From contig NC_061776.1 in the NCBI RefSeq assembly GCF_022458985.1, positions 8,512,591 through 8,576,590 on the forward strand: DNA of 64,000 nucleotides, given 5' to 3'. Shown piece after piece: positions 28,289 to 44,039 of this stretch (within the stretch, counting starts at the first letter, position 1; each line of letters starts with the position of its first letter). The stretch is from Mugil cephalus. Taxonomy: Eukaryota; Chordata; Actinopteri; Mugiliformes; Mugilidae. The notes below the pieces were generated by a model. That model saw nothing but the letters and a program-made list of their open reading frames with translations. It ran no database searches and had not been told where the DNA came from. Position numbers and translations under genes: made by a program.

Positions 28289-31200
28289 ATGGCCCTGTCC
28301 GGCAATCCTCACCTGCTGCTCGGCAGGATCCGTTTCCTCAACAGCTGCATCGAGAGTTTCAGGAAAAGTGAGCCGGTGCCAGGGTGTCTGTGCTACGTCC
28401 CCAGAGAGGTGTGCTACAAAATCTGCAAGGACTCCTCCACCGCCTCCTCCGCCACCCCCGGTGCCAATGCGGGGGGCTCCACTGTTGGAAAAACAATCGT
28501 GTCCGTCTTTGAGACTCCACATCAGATCCCGCACAGCAAGAAATTATGCAAGTACAGCATCGAACCAAAGAAAGGGACGTGTATCCGAACCACAGGGGAG
28601 GAATACTGCAACAGCCAAGGACTTTGGGTCAAAATCAATAAGGTAATTTACTCTCTGGGTCATCCTGCAGCTCTTCTAATGCCGCTGAATCAGCTGCAGT
28701 GTCACAGACCTGTAATCCTTCTGTTGACATTTGTACAAACATATGTATGTCACATGTAAATTACTTCACTTTACAGCAAGAGCACCTCACACCTGCAAGT
28801 GATTGATCCAAAGATGTGCTCACCTGTGACCATTAAAGTTATCCTGGGATAGATGGATGGATGGATAGATACCAAAACCACAAAAAACAATACTAAAAGT
28901 TGCTAAATGTGATGTGAATTCAAAATCTGAGCTAAAGAGTTCTTCACTAGAGGATGAAGAAAGGGAAAAAACACACAAGCAATAAATAAGAACAAAGTCT
29001 TTGAGAATAAACACAGAAGAGTTTTTTGTCCTGACCCCCAGTGGGAGACTGTGGCATATTTTAGCAGCCACAAGTCGCCATTGTTCTTATCACCTCGCTG
29101 ACAGGCCTGTTGGTCTGGAGGGGGCTCAGGAGCTTAATGATGTGTGGTGGAGGCACATTACGAGTAATTAGAAGGATTTCAAAGCCAATCCTAAATTTTA
29201 TGAGCATCCTTTGGAGTGATACGAGTGCACAGTGGAGCATTTGTTGCTAAACTTGCAGCATCTTGGCTTGAGCAGATATAAGTATTATGATGAGATGCTG
29301 TGTATTCTGGTAAACAAGAACTACATTTGTGTATCAGTGTTTTTCTCAGTTTTTAAACACACGTTGATCAAAAGATCTCCGTCTGTTTCCCAGGAGCAGC
29401 TGGAGGAGCACCGTCCAGGCCAGGAGCTGGAGGAAGGCTGGATACTGGTGTGTAAACACACAGAGGGAGGCGACAGGCTGGTGCCCGTGGAGTCACCAGA
29501 GACCGTGAGCCGGCAGCAGAAACTCTTCGGCTACGATCACAAGCCCTGTAACCGCTGGGAGCAGGTGGTGGATGTGGAGAACGCGCTTTACATCGGCTCC
29601 AAACCCAAAATCGCAGAGTGCGATGACGTCGCTGTCCAGAGGCTAAGGTGTGTAGTCACACTGGGTTATTAAAAGTGTTTTTGTAGCCGCAGACGAATTT
29701 TAAACTAACTTTAAATCTTCTAGGCACGTGCCTCCCACCTGGACGTATGAGTGCGACGAGGACCTGGTGCACTACTTTTACGACCACATAGGGAAAGAGG
29801 ATGAGAACCTGGGGAGTGTAAAGCAGTGTGTGACTAGCATCGATGTGTCTTCATGTTCGGTGAGCGTCATTCAGCACTTTGTACAAAATTTAGATTTTTA
29901 CAAGATTTCACTCAATCAATTATGTTTTTTGCCTACGGTGCGGCAGCTAAACACAAAATGGAAACAACATGTGCAAACGATGCCACGGGACAGGAAACCT
30001 GCATTGCTTTTTGGTCTGGTTACTACTGTTTTATGCCCCAATGTCACTATGTAGTAGTAGTTTTATTGAGCCACATTGCAAAATATACAGATAAATATAA
30101 ACATGTAAAGTACAGTGACTTAACAGGCTCGGGCAGAAGCAAAGGATGCGTATAAATGCCTGACTTACAACAGTATGGTATCGGTACCCGTCCCTAGTTG
30201 TCTTGCCATCAAATCAGATCTGTCTTCTTGCCCAGTTTCCTGCTTCTCACATCAACTTTGAGGAGAAAATGTCTCACCCACTGACGGGTTCTGTGATTAC
30301 CAGATGAACCGTGTGGCTCACTTCAAGTTATGGCTGATCGATGCACATGTAATTACTCAGGAAATGTTTGTATTCAGCAAATAAATGTGGATTCATTTTA
30401 CTCATCAAACTACCGTGATGTTTCCTGACAGGAGGATCCCAACGGAGGAGCGAGCTGCCTGACGGACGGCGACACAGAAACGTACTGGGAGAGCGACGGC
30501 ATGCAGGGACAGCACTGGATCCGCCTGCACATGAAGAGAGGCACTGTGGTCAAGTAAGCAGCCGCATGAAGTTTAAAGAAGAAGAAAAAGAAATGAATGA
30601 TTTAACTTTAAGACTTTTGATGTGTTTGTTCTTGTCAGTTATTTATTTCAGACGTGACCCTCATGTAGTGATGGTGGATGCACCTAATGTTTGCTTTATT
30701 TGTGTCTTACTCTACATTATGTGCTCGTCTTTGTGCGCTAGTAAGCTGATACTGACCGTGGACTCGACGGACGACAACTACATGCCCAAGAGAGTCACGG
30801 TGTACGGAGGAGAAGGAGACAACCTGAAGAAGCTGAGTGACGTCACCATAGACGAGTGAGCTCAGTTAAATGTTTAAACATAAAAATAAAAGTGCGTCAG
30901 ATTACAGTGCGTGAGACAGATGACTCTAACTACCATTTATATTGTTAGAACTGCATTAAAACGGTTAAAAATGAGCGTTTCCCATGTTAAACGTTGGCTC
31001 TCTGACATTTCTTCACATGCAGAAGTATGATAATAATATTTTCTCTGCTTCTAGCAACCTGATTGGAGAAGTGTGTGTCCTGGAGGATATGACTTCCCAC
31101 CTGCCGGTCATCGAAGTTCGGATTGAGGAATGCAGAGGTAATAAATGAATTATTAAATGAATTCTGTATTAAATTCAACCTACATCAGTTGGCTGTTAAA

Positions 31201-34200
31201 CCTGTTAAATGTTTCCTCTCCACCTCCTTTTGCCTGTTTCAGATGAGGGGATAGACGTGCGGATCCGAGGCCTGAAGATCAAGTCGTCCTGTGAGAGGGA
31301 CCTGGGTCTCAACGCTGACGTTTTCCAGTCCTCTAACCTGGTGCGATACCCCCGTCTGCAGGGCACGCTGTCTGACATCCTGTACCGCCGTGCGCTGGTC
31401 ATACAGAGGTAACGACAATGCATAAATATTTGTCTTTAATTGTGATATTTTAATTCAAAGTCCAGGAAAATGTTGTAGCCTAGAGATGAGTTTATCCTGG
31501 ACTGAGCCGATGAGGTCACAGACAGGCTTGGAAAAATGTGTCACGGTGCTATTTCAGATTAAAGAGAGTAATCTACAGTGTTCATGTTGCCTTTAAGCTG
31601 CAGCAGGTGTTTCAGATTGTTGCTTGTCTCTGCGTCTACAGGTTCATCTGTCTCCTGGACAGTGTGCTTCCACACCTGGTACCAGCCTGGGATTATAGCC
31701 TGGGCACATTCAACCAGATCAAAGTGAGTCACGCTAAAGGTTTTATTAGCTACAATGAGGCTGCGTGCACATTTTTTTTAATTGTGATTTTAGTTGACGA
31801 CAATAGAAGGAACTACGGAAGAGGATAAGGGCCACTGGAAAGAAATACTTGTAGTAAGAGCTAATTAATGAATTTATTTATTTATTTATTTTTTTATTGT
31901 TTTGAGTTCTGACTTTTTTCACAGAATTATGATTTTTTTTCACAGAATTATGATTTTTTTTCCCACCGAATTCTGAGATTAAAATCATAATTCTGACTTT
32001 AATCTTTTGAGAATAAATCAGAATTTTTACTTTAATCTCACATTTCTGAGATTAAAGACTCTAATCTCAGAATTCTGTGATTAAAGTCTGAATTTTGAGT
32101 AAAAAGTCAGAACAAAGAAAAGGTTAAATTGCTCTAACTATATTTCTTTTTTTCAGTGGCCCTAATCCTCTTCTGTACCAAACCTGGATGTTTTTTGTTT
32201 TACATGTAGAATTTACGTCATGGACAGATTACAGCTGAAATAAGTTGCAGTGATTCACTCACATCGTTGTTTGCTGAGCTTTGAGTCAAAACGTATTCAT
32301 GGCCGAATAACACTAAAACAGCTGACGCGCGCGCTTTTATTTCCTCGCGTGTCCTTCGGCGCCCTCTAGAGCATAAAGCAGTTCCTGCTGCTGTCCAAGC
32401 GCCGCTCAGCCCTCATCCACCAGTGCCTGAAGGACTCAGAAACCAGTAAACCCAACTTCATGCCCCGACTCTACATCAACAGACGTCTGGCCATGGAGCA
32501 CAGAGACAACCCTTCCCTGGACCCCAGCTGCAAGAACGCAGTGTTCAGTCAGGTAGCGATTACTAGAGGGAAGCCTGGTATTAAAATATATTATTATATA
32601 TATTAAACGCCTGCGCGAGTAAACGCCCTGTACTTCACATGTTGTGTTCCTTTTGCAGGTGTATGAGGGTCTCAAGCCATCAGATAAATTTGAGAAGACT
32701 CTTGATTATAGGTGCGCATTTTCTCATCTTAGTGTGTTTCTTCTTAAAATGGCATCAAAATTCCAAACTCCATCTCGATGTGTGTTTGTGTGACTTGTCT
32801 CGTCAGGTGGCCCGCTCGCTACGACCAGTGGTGGGAATGTAAGTTCATTGCCGAGGGAATCATCGACCAAGGAGGTGGGTTTCGGGACAGCCTGGCGGAC
32901 ATGTCGGAGGAGCTTTGCCCCAGCTCAGCCGAGTGCCCCATGCCGCTGCCGTTTTTCACGCGGACGTCCAACCAGGTAGTCAGTCGGCATCACTAACCCG
33001 CACGTGCACCTGCCGCGTTCAAACCGGACGTCAAAGCTCTATGTTTTTCTTCTTTTCTCGTTCGTCAGGGCGCGCTGGAGGCCAGAGATTACTACGTCCC
33101 CAACCCGTCCTGTAAAGAGTTCCAGAAGTACGAGTGGATCGGTCAGCTGATGGGAGCGGCTCTCAGGGGGAAAGACTTCCTGGTGAGTCGCCACTTTAGA
33201 ATAAGAAAGGGAGTCGATGTGCACGTGGGACTTTTCGGACACGAACTCAAAGTGCTTCACATTTACAGGGAACCAGTGCAAGTATGGAATTTGATTTTAT
33301 ACATTTCCAGGTCTGGAAAAGTGTTGAAATGAAAACTAGTGAATGGAAGAAAATTCATGTTTCCAAGACATTTACCGCTGTTCACTTTTGTAAAACATAA
33401 AATTATGAATTATTCAGAATAATGAAAACAAACAACTAATTCCTTAATTACGTTATGATATGCAACTTTACTCAAATAATAAATTAGATTATTTTTTTGA
33501 GAAGTCTGTAAAATGTATGGGATGTGTAGGAACCCTGCAAAACCATAATCTTGAGGAAATTAAAAAGGTTTTGAATTCTTTTTTTTTTTTCTTTTCTTTG
33601 AAGTAACTCAAATCCCATTCTCTGCATTTTAATAAAATTCTGGGTGATTTAAAAAGCTTCACCAGAGAATCAAATTGATCTAGTTGAGTGGTTTTAAGCT
33701 GCACATGAAGCTAGAGGAGATTTTCTGGTGTATGTAAGCGCTCTGCCTGTTCTGTTAATCCAGTTTGCTTGTGATAAAAGCTTGTAGCTTGTGGGTTATA
33801 CATTTAGATATATTCTTTAAAAGTTAAAAAGCTGTCTTCATGTCATATAATTATTTTTTTGTCATCTTGAAGAGGAGCAGAAACAAATATATTGTTTGTA
33901 GCAGGACTCAGTTATTACAGGACTCACTTTTTTTCATCATATCTGAAGATATTTCTCCGCCAAAAAGTCATAAGTGTTGGTCAAACTAAAATATCACACG
34001 TAGATATTTGTTAGTAGGTGCAGATATTTGATATTCTGACGTCCCTGCGTCCTCTCCTGCAGGTCTTGGCTCTGCCAGGGCTGGTATGGAAGCAGCTGAT
34101 GGGGGAAAGCGTGAGCTGGAATAAAGACTTCCACGCAGTTGACTCTGTGCTGGTGAGAACATTCACATCCTTTACGTCCTTTTGATTGTCATGAAATCTC

Positions 34201-34763
34201 TAAAGGTTTCATCGTGTGTCTTTCCTTCTTTTATGACTGAAAATGGATCTGATTTCCAGTTCATCGCGTCATTGTAACTGTGTGCGCGTGTTCAGGTCAA
34301 CCTGCTGGAGGCCATGGAGAACATGGACCAGGAGACGTTTGAGTTCAGGTTCGGGGAGGAGCTGGTCTACACCACCCTGCTGACCGACGGCCAGATGGTG
34401 GAGCTCATCCCCGGGGGCAGCAACGTGGCCGTTCGCTACGAGGACCGCAGCGAGTTCATCCGCCTGGTGCAGAAGGCTCGGCTGGAGGAGGGCAAACAGC
34501 AGGTGGGACTTTGCCTACTCTCTTAATAACTGTCGGTCATTTGTGGCGTCTGTGGCTGAAGCCTGTGCGTGATCATCGGTTTGTGTGCTACAGATTGCAG
34601 CCATGCAGGCGGGGCTGCTGAAGGTGGTTCCTCAGGCGGTGCTGGACCTGCTCACCTGGCAGGAGGTGGAGAAGAAAGTGTGCGGAGACCCAGAGATCTC
34701 TGTGGAAGCTCTGAAGCGACTCAGTGAGTGTCCAGCTCAAATATGCACATTATCTACAGCAAT

Positions 34764-34842
<79 letters not shown>

Positions 34843-36359
34843 GGCACTGAAACCAATACACCTAATGTGGTTAAGTTCTACAAGGATCAAGTACATGATT
34901 CATAAAATAAATACCAGTTTACAGTAACATCCCAAGATGACGTACCATGTTTTTTGCAGTTATCGTCTATAAAGAAGATTAATATTTATTAATTGCATTA
35001 AGTTTAAACATCTTGTTGAATTTAGAGATAGACATACTTGATTTTAACTCATCACAGAGACTGTTCCACTAGTTTACTTCTTTAACTTTAACGCACCTGC
35101 TTCGAAAACGAGTCCTTACTTTTATAAATTCAAACATGTCAGTTCCACTAAGTTCATATCAGCTAAGTCTGTTTTTATAGAAGAATAAATTTAGATAAAA
35201 TTATAGTTTAGTTTCTTTTTTTCAGTTCAGCTCTTTTTTCAACAATAAAAAAAACAAATAGCAAAACATAATATAAGTGAACAGACATGTTGACATAGGC
35301 CATAAGTTAGTTCACATTGGTTCAGTCACACAGACAGTGAGTTATGAATCTCACCTTTCCCAGTATTTTGTATGTGTTAAGCCCATAATCTTGGGAGACG
35401 GTCAGTTTTTCCATTTCCATGCATTGTGTTTCGTTAACAGTGACCTTCTTGGTCACAACCACTAGCACTTTATAAAGATAGTCGTCCTGATACAAAAGTC
35501 CAGTGAGAGCTCAGGCGGGGGACATATTTCAATTTAGGAATCACAAAAAATCTTCTTATATTCTTCCAGTAGCCGTCTTGCCGTGCGAGGGAGTTGGTGG
35601 TCTTAGCTTCACTCACCCAAATAGAGTTTTGTAGTCTTTCATTAATGTGTTCAGCCTTATATAGAGATCAGATTATATAGTTTACTTTCCCCTCTTTTAG
35701 TTGCTTTACCCTCAGTTTTTTTATTTAAAGCGTATATTCTAGTGTTTCTGACCTTTTGATCCCTCCTCCAGCGCGCTATGAAGACCTGGAGCAAAGTGAC
35801 GTTAGTGTGCAGTACTTATGGGAGGCGTTGACAAACTTCACCAATGGTCAGTTCACCGTTTGTTTTGCCTCCATTTTTTACAAAGCAGTGAATATCTTGT
35901 TGCAACATAAATGGTGACGATCTTGATTTTGCGTTTCCAGAGGATCGCAGCAGGTTCCTGAGGTTTGTAACTGGTAGAAGTCGTCTTCCCGCACCAATCT
36001 ACGTGTTTCCTGACAAACAAGGGTGAGCAGCCCTATAGACAGTTCATATTATAAAATACTGTTTTAGAAAGCACAGTGTTTTAAGATGTTTCTGTTCCCT
36101 GGTTCAGCTATGAAACAACTGATGCTCTCCCACGGTCCTCCACATGCTCCAGCACTCTTTATCTACCCAGCTATCCAAGGTACGGTGATGACATGACGTT
36201 CCTTTACATTTGTATTTAGTTTGTGTTTTTACAGAAAGTTCATTGTTGTGTGCTTTCTCCCCCCCTCCCTGCAGTGCAAAGGTTTGTGAGGAGAAGCTGC
36301 GTTACGCTGCGTACAACTGTGTGGCCATAGATACGGACATGAGCCCCTGGGAAGAGTGA
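28289..36359 (+). CDS. hectd3: HECT-domain E3 ubiquitin ligase HECTD3, 19 coding exons
   Basis: Transfers ubiquitin from E2 to substrates via a HECT catalytic cysteine; cytosolic. Exons: 28289-28642, 29394-29647, 29724-29859, 30432-30553, 30742-30855, 31055-31137, 31243-31408, 31642-31723, 32370-32552, 32659-32711, 32807-32975, 33069-33182, 34063-34152, 34296-34502, 34594-34723, 35772-35846, 35941-36022, 36108-36179, 36275-36359. They sum to 856 codons (human about 861). A DOC/APC10-like domain spans roughly residues 220-395 ([12 protein letters not shown], then VVKxL-type and [11 protein letters not shown]). The HECT domain follows from about residue 510 ([19 protein letters not shown] ... 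[14 protein letters not shown]). The catalytic cysteine is C818 in [12 protein letters not shown], 38 residues from the end as in human C823. The C-terminus is [15 protein letters not shown]. Human BEST4/RPS8 neighbours agree. Confidence 0.97.
31813..32178. mobile_element. Palindromic TIR mini-element in hectd3 intron 8
   Basis: TACGGAAGAGGATAAGGGCCACTGG...AAAGAAATA at the left is the inverted repeat of TATTTCTTT...CAGTGGCCCTAATCCTCTTCTGTA at the right, with few mismatches over about 33 bases. The interior consists of alternating AATTCTGA/TTAATCTCAGA stretches in both orientations, so the whole element is close to a palindrome. A TA duplication at the edges is possible. No transposase is encoded. 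Confidence 0.75.
34764..34842. repeat. (GATA)n microsatellite in hectd3 intron 15
   Basis: About 20 uninterrupted GATA units start about 40 bases after the exon ending at 34723. Confidence 0.95.
34860..35771. other. Rest of hectd3 intron 15
   Basis: A/T-rich. The strand opposite to the gene shows weak LINE-like wording around 35020-35200, too eroded to classify. No exon-like segment. Confidence 0.3.
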
Positions 36360-36490
36360 CGCCCTCCTGCTGCTTGACTGAACGCTGCACACTCTGCAAA
36401 AACTGTTGATCGGAAAAATCCGACCAATTTCATCACGACGTATTTGCAACTGCCAAATAATCAATAGCTGTACATAATAAAAGACTATAT
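36360..36490 (+). terminator. hectd3 3' UTR and polyadenylation signal
   Basis: The short UTR after the TGA at 36357-36359 has an AATAAA in GTACATAATAAAAGAC near 36476, followed by a T/G-rich stretch (CTTGTCTTTCTTTG). Confidence 0.6.
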
Positions 36491-36799
36491 GGAAGCATGG
36501 AAATAGACCACTTGTCTTTCTTTGATTTAACATGACATGAATGAGTGGGGAAGAGATGTACCATGAGAACATATTTAGATCTTATTGGAAATAAAAACAT
36601 TTTACAGTAACAAGTTGTGAACAGGCAGACAAACTTAACAACTAAACTACACTAAACATTACCAAAAAACAAAACTACCCAAGTAATTTTGTTAACCCAA
36701 GGTATGTTCCAGTGTCTTAATGTACGAAATAAAAACTTTAGCTCTAAACTCTCTTCTCTTTGCTTTTTTTGCTCTTGCTTTTATTTTCTACCTCAGTAT

Positions 36800-37700
36800 T
36801 TTATTCTATTGTATTTTATTGTATTCAAATACCGGACTGCTCTGACGACCTAATTTCCCTTCAGGGATCAATAATCTTATATATCTATTTATATCTATCT
36901 ATCTTTACTCACCAGTAAATAAATATATGTTCAATTTCACTTTAGCGTACGACTCCTTGACTTCATTTGATTTTATATATCTATAAATGAATAGAACATT
37001 ACTGTAAAGACTATTTATTTCTTTAGTTAGGCATGCTGTAATATACATTTGTGAATGTATAGTTATTATATTAATAATTTTACAGTGTGATTGTAACATA
37101 AGACCACATCACAACTCATTGTGACAACTACCTGCCTTTGTATATACGGTTCATATGATATATAAATTCATGTTTATGTGAAAAAGAAAAGGAAATACTT
37201 CTACCTAATGGAAAATAAATAAAATACACATTGTATATAACTATTTAAATTTAAAATTAAATTGTTGCAAATAATAACATGAGTGTATAAGAAAGATAAC
37301 TTAAACAATACACGCCATTGTTGTATTATTTTTAAAACACATGTCTATTTTTATAATTTTATGATTCAAGAGTCATTCAAGAATCATTTATTGTCATTAT
37401 GTGAAGACATAACGGAATTTTGGGCCGTAGCTCTTGGCTTAAATAGTAAAAATATAAAAACATTAGAAGAAGTACTATAAATAAATAAATAAATAAATAA
37501 ATAGATAAATAAATATAAATGAAAATAGAGCCGAAATTGATATACATGTGTAAGTCAGGATTATGTCTGAACTTTTAAATATATAGTATGTAGAGAAAAT
37601 ATATATCATATTTAATTATTACATGTGTGATTTTCAGCATTTTAATCGAAATATTAAATATTTCACCGTAAAAACATTCACTGGCGAATCTTTTAAACGG
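36800..37700. other. Intergenic A/T-rich spacer with LINE-tail remnants
   Basis: ATTTCCCTTCAGGGATCAATAA near 36850 is a 3'-tail motif that recurs near 40930, 41245, 44055 and 56190. The stretch 37365-37430 reads on the - strand like another LINE tail (GACAATAAATGATTCTTGAA type). An (AAAT)n array lies near 37480-37515. No gene is seen. Confidence 0.45.
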
Positions 37701-37734
37701 AGATTAAACAAATCTCGTTCGACGCTCTGTTAAT

Positions 37735-37744
37735 TCTCGCGAGA
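37735..37744. promoter_or_regulatory. TCTCGCGAGA promoter palindrome upstream of rps8
   Basis: A perfect TCTCGCGAGA lies about 45 bases upstream of the likely rps8 start site. In vertebrates this CGCG element marks many strong TATA-less housekeeping promoters and is bound by BANP. The match is exact; function is inferred from position. Confidence 0.7.
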
Positions 37745-37780
37745 ACACGTGGCTTCAAACCTCCCCATGATCCTTTGCGA

Positions 37781-37806
37781 TTCCTCTTTCTAGCCGGCGC
37801 CTGAGA
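37781..37806 (+). promoter_or_regulatory. rps8 5' TOP / TCT initiator
   Basis: TTCCTCTTTCTAGCC begins about 25 bases before the ATG at 37807. Ribosomal protein mRNAs start with C in such a pyrimidine tract (5' TOP), which places them under mTOR/LARP1 translational control. The start is probably the C at 37783 or 37784. Confidence 0.65.
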
Positions 37807-40482
<2,676 letters not shown>

Positions 40483-40559
40483 ATGTACAGCTATTTGATA
40501 CGTCAATAAAATCCCAACGTCCCACACCTACCTGCTTCTGTTTTTGTTTTATTTATTTA

Positions 40560-41594
40560 ATAATTTATTAGGTATATTGTTGAAAGCTTGTTCATTCTAA
40601 TCAAAATCCTGCACTAAATCTAATCTTTCAAATCAACATTTGCTTATAATAAAAAGCTCTTGACTTTATGGTTTTTAGTTGAGGCTGTGAGTTGTCGTGC
40701 ATAAGAATGGATTTTCCATAGTGTACCTAATGTTGTGGCAACTGAATATTTGCATTCAAGTCAGAAAAGTAAATTACAAGAAAAGAGAAACATATATTTC
40801 TAATAGCTTGTTTTTTTTTTTTTTGGTGGTTCCATAAAGACACAAGTCGGCAGTATAAGATTTTGTGCCAAACTTTAATTGTTTTCCCAATGCCCTGGAT
40901 GAAGTAATATAATTTCCAGAGGAAGTCATCCCAAAGGGATCAATAAAGTTGAGTAAGTGCAGAGATAAGAACTCTAGATAAGAGAAACCCTTTGCTATCA
41001 ATGGTATTGAAAAGTAAATGAATGTAACCTACTGCTATCAGCTTATATTCAGAGGGACATGGTGGTATTAAGTGATCCATTACCTGTTAAGTGTATAAAA
41101 ATATTTAGTTCTTGTCCTTCTCTGAACCTCTGGATTTTAATAAAAATCAGATTGTTGGCGCCACCTGCTGGCAGAGATGCAGCTGTACATTAAACGAGTT
41201 TGCGCCCTCTTGAATTTCTTGCTTAAAGTCCTTAGATTTTATACATCCTTAAGGGAAATTGCTTAGTTGCACATAAATCGCTCTTGAGAAAAGGAAAAAA
41301 CAGGTGAAGGAAGTTAATATAAGAGGAATAAAATAGTAAAAGCGACAGGTTACATCTACAAAATGCACCTATAAAGAAATGTACAAGAAACAGAGAAAGA
41401 AGTAAATTTATATTATAAACAAGGACTAATCAGATGCAATAATGTGCAAAAAAGTTACAGAAACATCAGTGGTTATACAGCTGGATAGAGTTTGGTTTAA
41501 AAGAAGTTGCGTCGCTTTCACTGTGGGAGTGGAGCTGAATCAGCTCCCGGAGCTCTGTGGCTGTTGGTGAGACACATTTTCGTCGCAAAAATAT

Positions 41595-41626
<32 letters not shown>

Positions 41627-42060
41627 CATGAACATCACACATAGTTGTTTACAAAATCGTCACATCGTAGTAATGTGTAAATTATAATGGGATAACAAGG
41701 GGAGTCGCGTTAGTCTTGACACGTGACGTCATTAACAGCGATTACACGTGTAGTGTCTGAAAGCTGTTAGGACTGAGCTCAGTATATCAGTGAAACCCTA
41801 CATAGGGAGAAGGGGTTAGGGAGGGAGTGAACAAATTACGGACACAGGGCAGGTGTTTAGATTTTGGAGTTTTATTTGAAACCAGCCAGTCTTCTCTGAA
41901 TTAGACACAGCAATGAGGTCATGACCACAGACTGTTTGAGGTAACGGGACAAAGAAATTGCAGGAAAACTCTCAACGACTTCAGACCTGTTGCTCTTAAG
42001 TTGATTTAAATGAAAAATTTAAATTTCAACGAGCATGCACTTGATCCCATACACAAAAAG
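40560..42060. other. Intergenic spacer after rps8
   Basis: LINE or SINE tail motifs CCAAAGGGATCAATAAAG (about 40930) and TTAAGGGAAATT (about 41250) are present. A pure T run of about 30 lies near 41599-41628. GACACGTGACGTCA near 41718 contains CACGTG and a CRE-like TGACGTCA. No coding segment is supported. Confidence 0.5.
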
Positions 42061-42737
42061 GGGGCGTGGCTACCAGCAACATTTACTGTTGTTCCTGATG
42101 ATGTCATCGTGACATCATCAGATTACCAGCAGGAGCTTTTAAATAGAGGTGGTTCTCGTGCTCTCTAATAATTTTGGAGGCTGGGCTGGAAGGTCCAACC
42201 TCCTCCACCTCCTCCGCTGACTCTGGTCTGTCCAGCCAGATGATCAGCTCCCTGTGGTGCAGGTGGAGGTCTCAGCCTCCTCCAGACACCGAGCTCCTGC
42301 TAAGGGTGTAACCCCCAGCCAATCCAGTGGAAGGCCATTAGTGGCCCTTATAGTATTTTTAATTTCTATAGTTTAGTATTTTTTATATATTTTACTATAC
42401 TATAACTGTGCCTGTCATGTCGGTTATGACCTCCATAATGTCATGCGCTCCCTAGGGCCTCTTCAGACCTTGCATTAAGATCTGATCTGGACTGGATCAC
42501 ATGTGACCATCTTTAGGTGTGGTCAGACCTGGTATTAACATGCATCTCCAAGTGCTTCCTCTGATCCCATCTCAGTTTTGCGCCCTGACATCATCTGGGG
42601 TCCAGTAGATTCTTTTAACATCTGTTGTCTCTAATGGATCTCTACCGCTGCTCCAGAACCAAAAACACCTGTGTTTTATTACTGATCTCCTCCCTGACAT
42701 TAGTGAATGAATGAGGCAAAGCGCTGCTTACTGTAGG

Positions 42738-42772
<35 letters not shown>

Positions 42773-43000
42773 TGAGTGGTTCTGGTCTTTAATGCAAATC
42801 AGGACTCGTACTTCAGTACGTTTACCTGCATTTATCCAGGTTCAGAGTTAAATGTGTTGAACTGACACTTACAGAGTTAATTCACCAACACTCCAGCTGT
42901 TTGTCCTCAGAGAGTTATATATAACACATTTAACTCTACAAAGAGTATAATTAACTCACTCTACTCTACTCTTGCTAGTTTGCCAACGCAAGAATTTTAG
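42060..43000. other. Repeat-derived spacer with imperfect direct repeats and a 34-base C run
   Basis: CTTCAGACCTTGCATTAAGATCTGATCTGG (about 42460) and GGTCAGACCTGGTATTAACATGC (about 42518) are imperfect direct repeats of a motif seen in fish TIR elements. A pure poly-C tract occupies 42739-42772. AGAGTTAA/TTAACTC motifs in both orientations follow at 42845-42960. Confidence 0.45.
42739..42772. repeat. Poly-C tract, 34 bases
   Basis: Thirty-four uninterrupted C residues on the + strand. Its true length may be uncertain because such runs are hard to sequence. Confidence 0.95.
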
Positions 43001-43860
43001 CTCTACAGAATTTGTTGTGTGGTATTTGTTTTCGGCACAAGCTCTGACAACATCTCAGCAACATTACAAATAAATACAGACAAAAAAACAGTGACAGTGC
43101 AAAGTTACAGATAGACAACAACCTTACTACGGACAAATAGACATACATACATAGAATCCCATACATGTAGCTGTAGTGTTAGTCCTCGTTTTAACATACA
43201 GAGTTCAAAGTTCTAATATCTGTGGGGAGTCTGAGTCGTCTACCTGAGGGGAGGTAGCAGAAGAGATGGTCAGCCGGGCGGGAGGCGTTTAATGACACAC
43301 TGGTGATAAATGGACTGATGGGAGGGAAGAGCTGGTGATTTTGGAAGCTTTATTTAAAATCTGTTGTAGTCTTTTCTGTGAATTATTGTTGGTATTTCCA
43401 TATCACACTGTGATAAATGAGATGATGATGCGTTTGATGATGACTGTGTAAAACCAGGAGGCATCTGTCCTGTCTGTCTTTACTTTCTTTAATTGAAGGA
43501 GGAAATGGACGCCTAGGAACCTGATGGAGTCCAATGAGGTTATTGGCTGGGACGTGACGTAGACTGGGAGTTTTGTATGTTTTTCCTGTTTATCTGAGCT
43601 GACAGTCTGTGGATTTTGCCAACTTTGCTGTCATTTTGAATTCATTTTTTCTCGTCTCTTGTGATCCTTTTGGGGCCGTTTTCACGTTGTGCCTCTCTGC
43701 ATCATTTCTCTTTGCTCATATTTTAGTTTTCTTTTTGTCATTCTTAGCATCTTCTCTATGATGTTGTGTCTCTTTGTGGTCACTTTGAGTCTCTCTGTGG
43801 TTGTTTCGTGGTTCCTATATGTCTTTGTTTTACTTGGCCGAGCTCTGTAACTTAACAGCT
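43000..43860 (-). repeat. Degenerate interspersed repeat plus T/G-rich simple stretch
   Basis: GTCTGAGTCGTCTACCTGAGGGGAGGTAGCAGAAGAG and CCTAGGAACCTGATGGAGTCCAATGAGG are wordings of a fish retroelement 3' region in antisense, too eroded for classification. From about 43680 the sequence becomes TGTCTCTTTGTGGTCACTTTGAGTCTCTCTGTGGTTGTTT, the same kind of minisatellite wording as at 62.5-63.5 kb. Confidence 0.4.
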
Positions 43861-44039
43861 AGAACTATTCGCAGTCACGTCAACATTTTGAGCGAGTCTG
43901 CATTCCTTCAACATTAAGCATATATATAGCAATCCTGAAGTCAACCCTAGCACCACAAACTACACCCCACAAAATGATCACACAGTTGAATTACCACCTT
44001 TCTGATAAAATAAGACAATTCATTAATTTATCCCACAGC

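Noticed and set aside
28091-28534. 147-codon antisense frame opposite hectd3 exon 1
   Set aside because: It contains a poly-Gly run produced by the (CCG/CCT)n stretch of the sense exon; a shadow.
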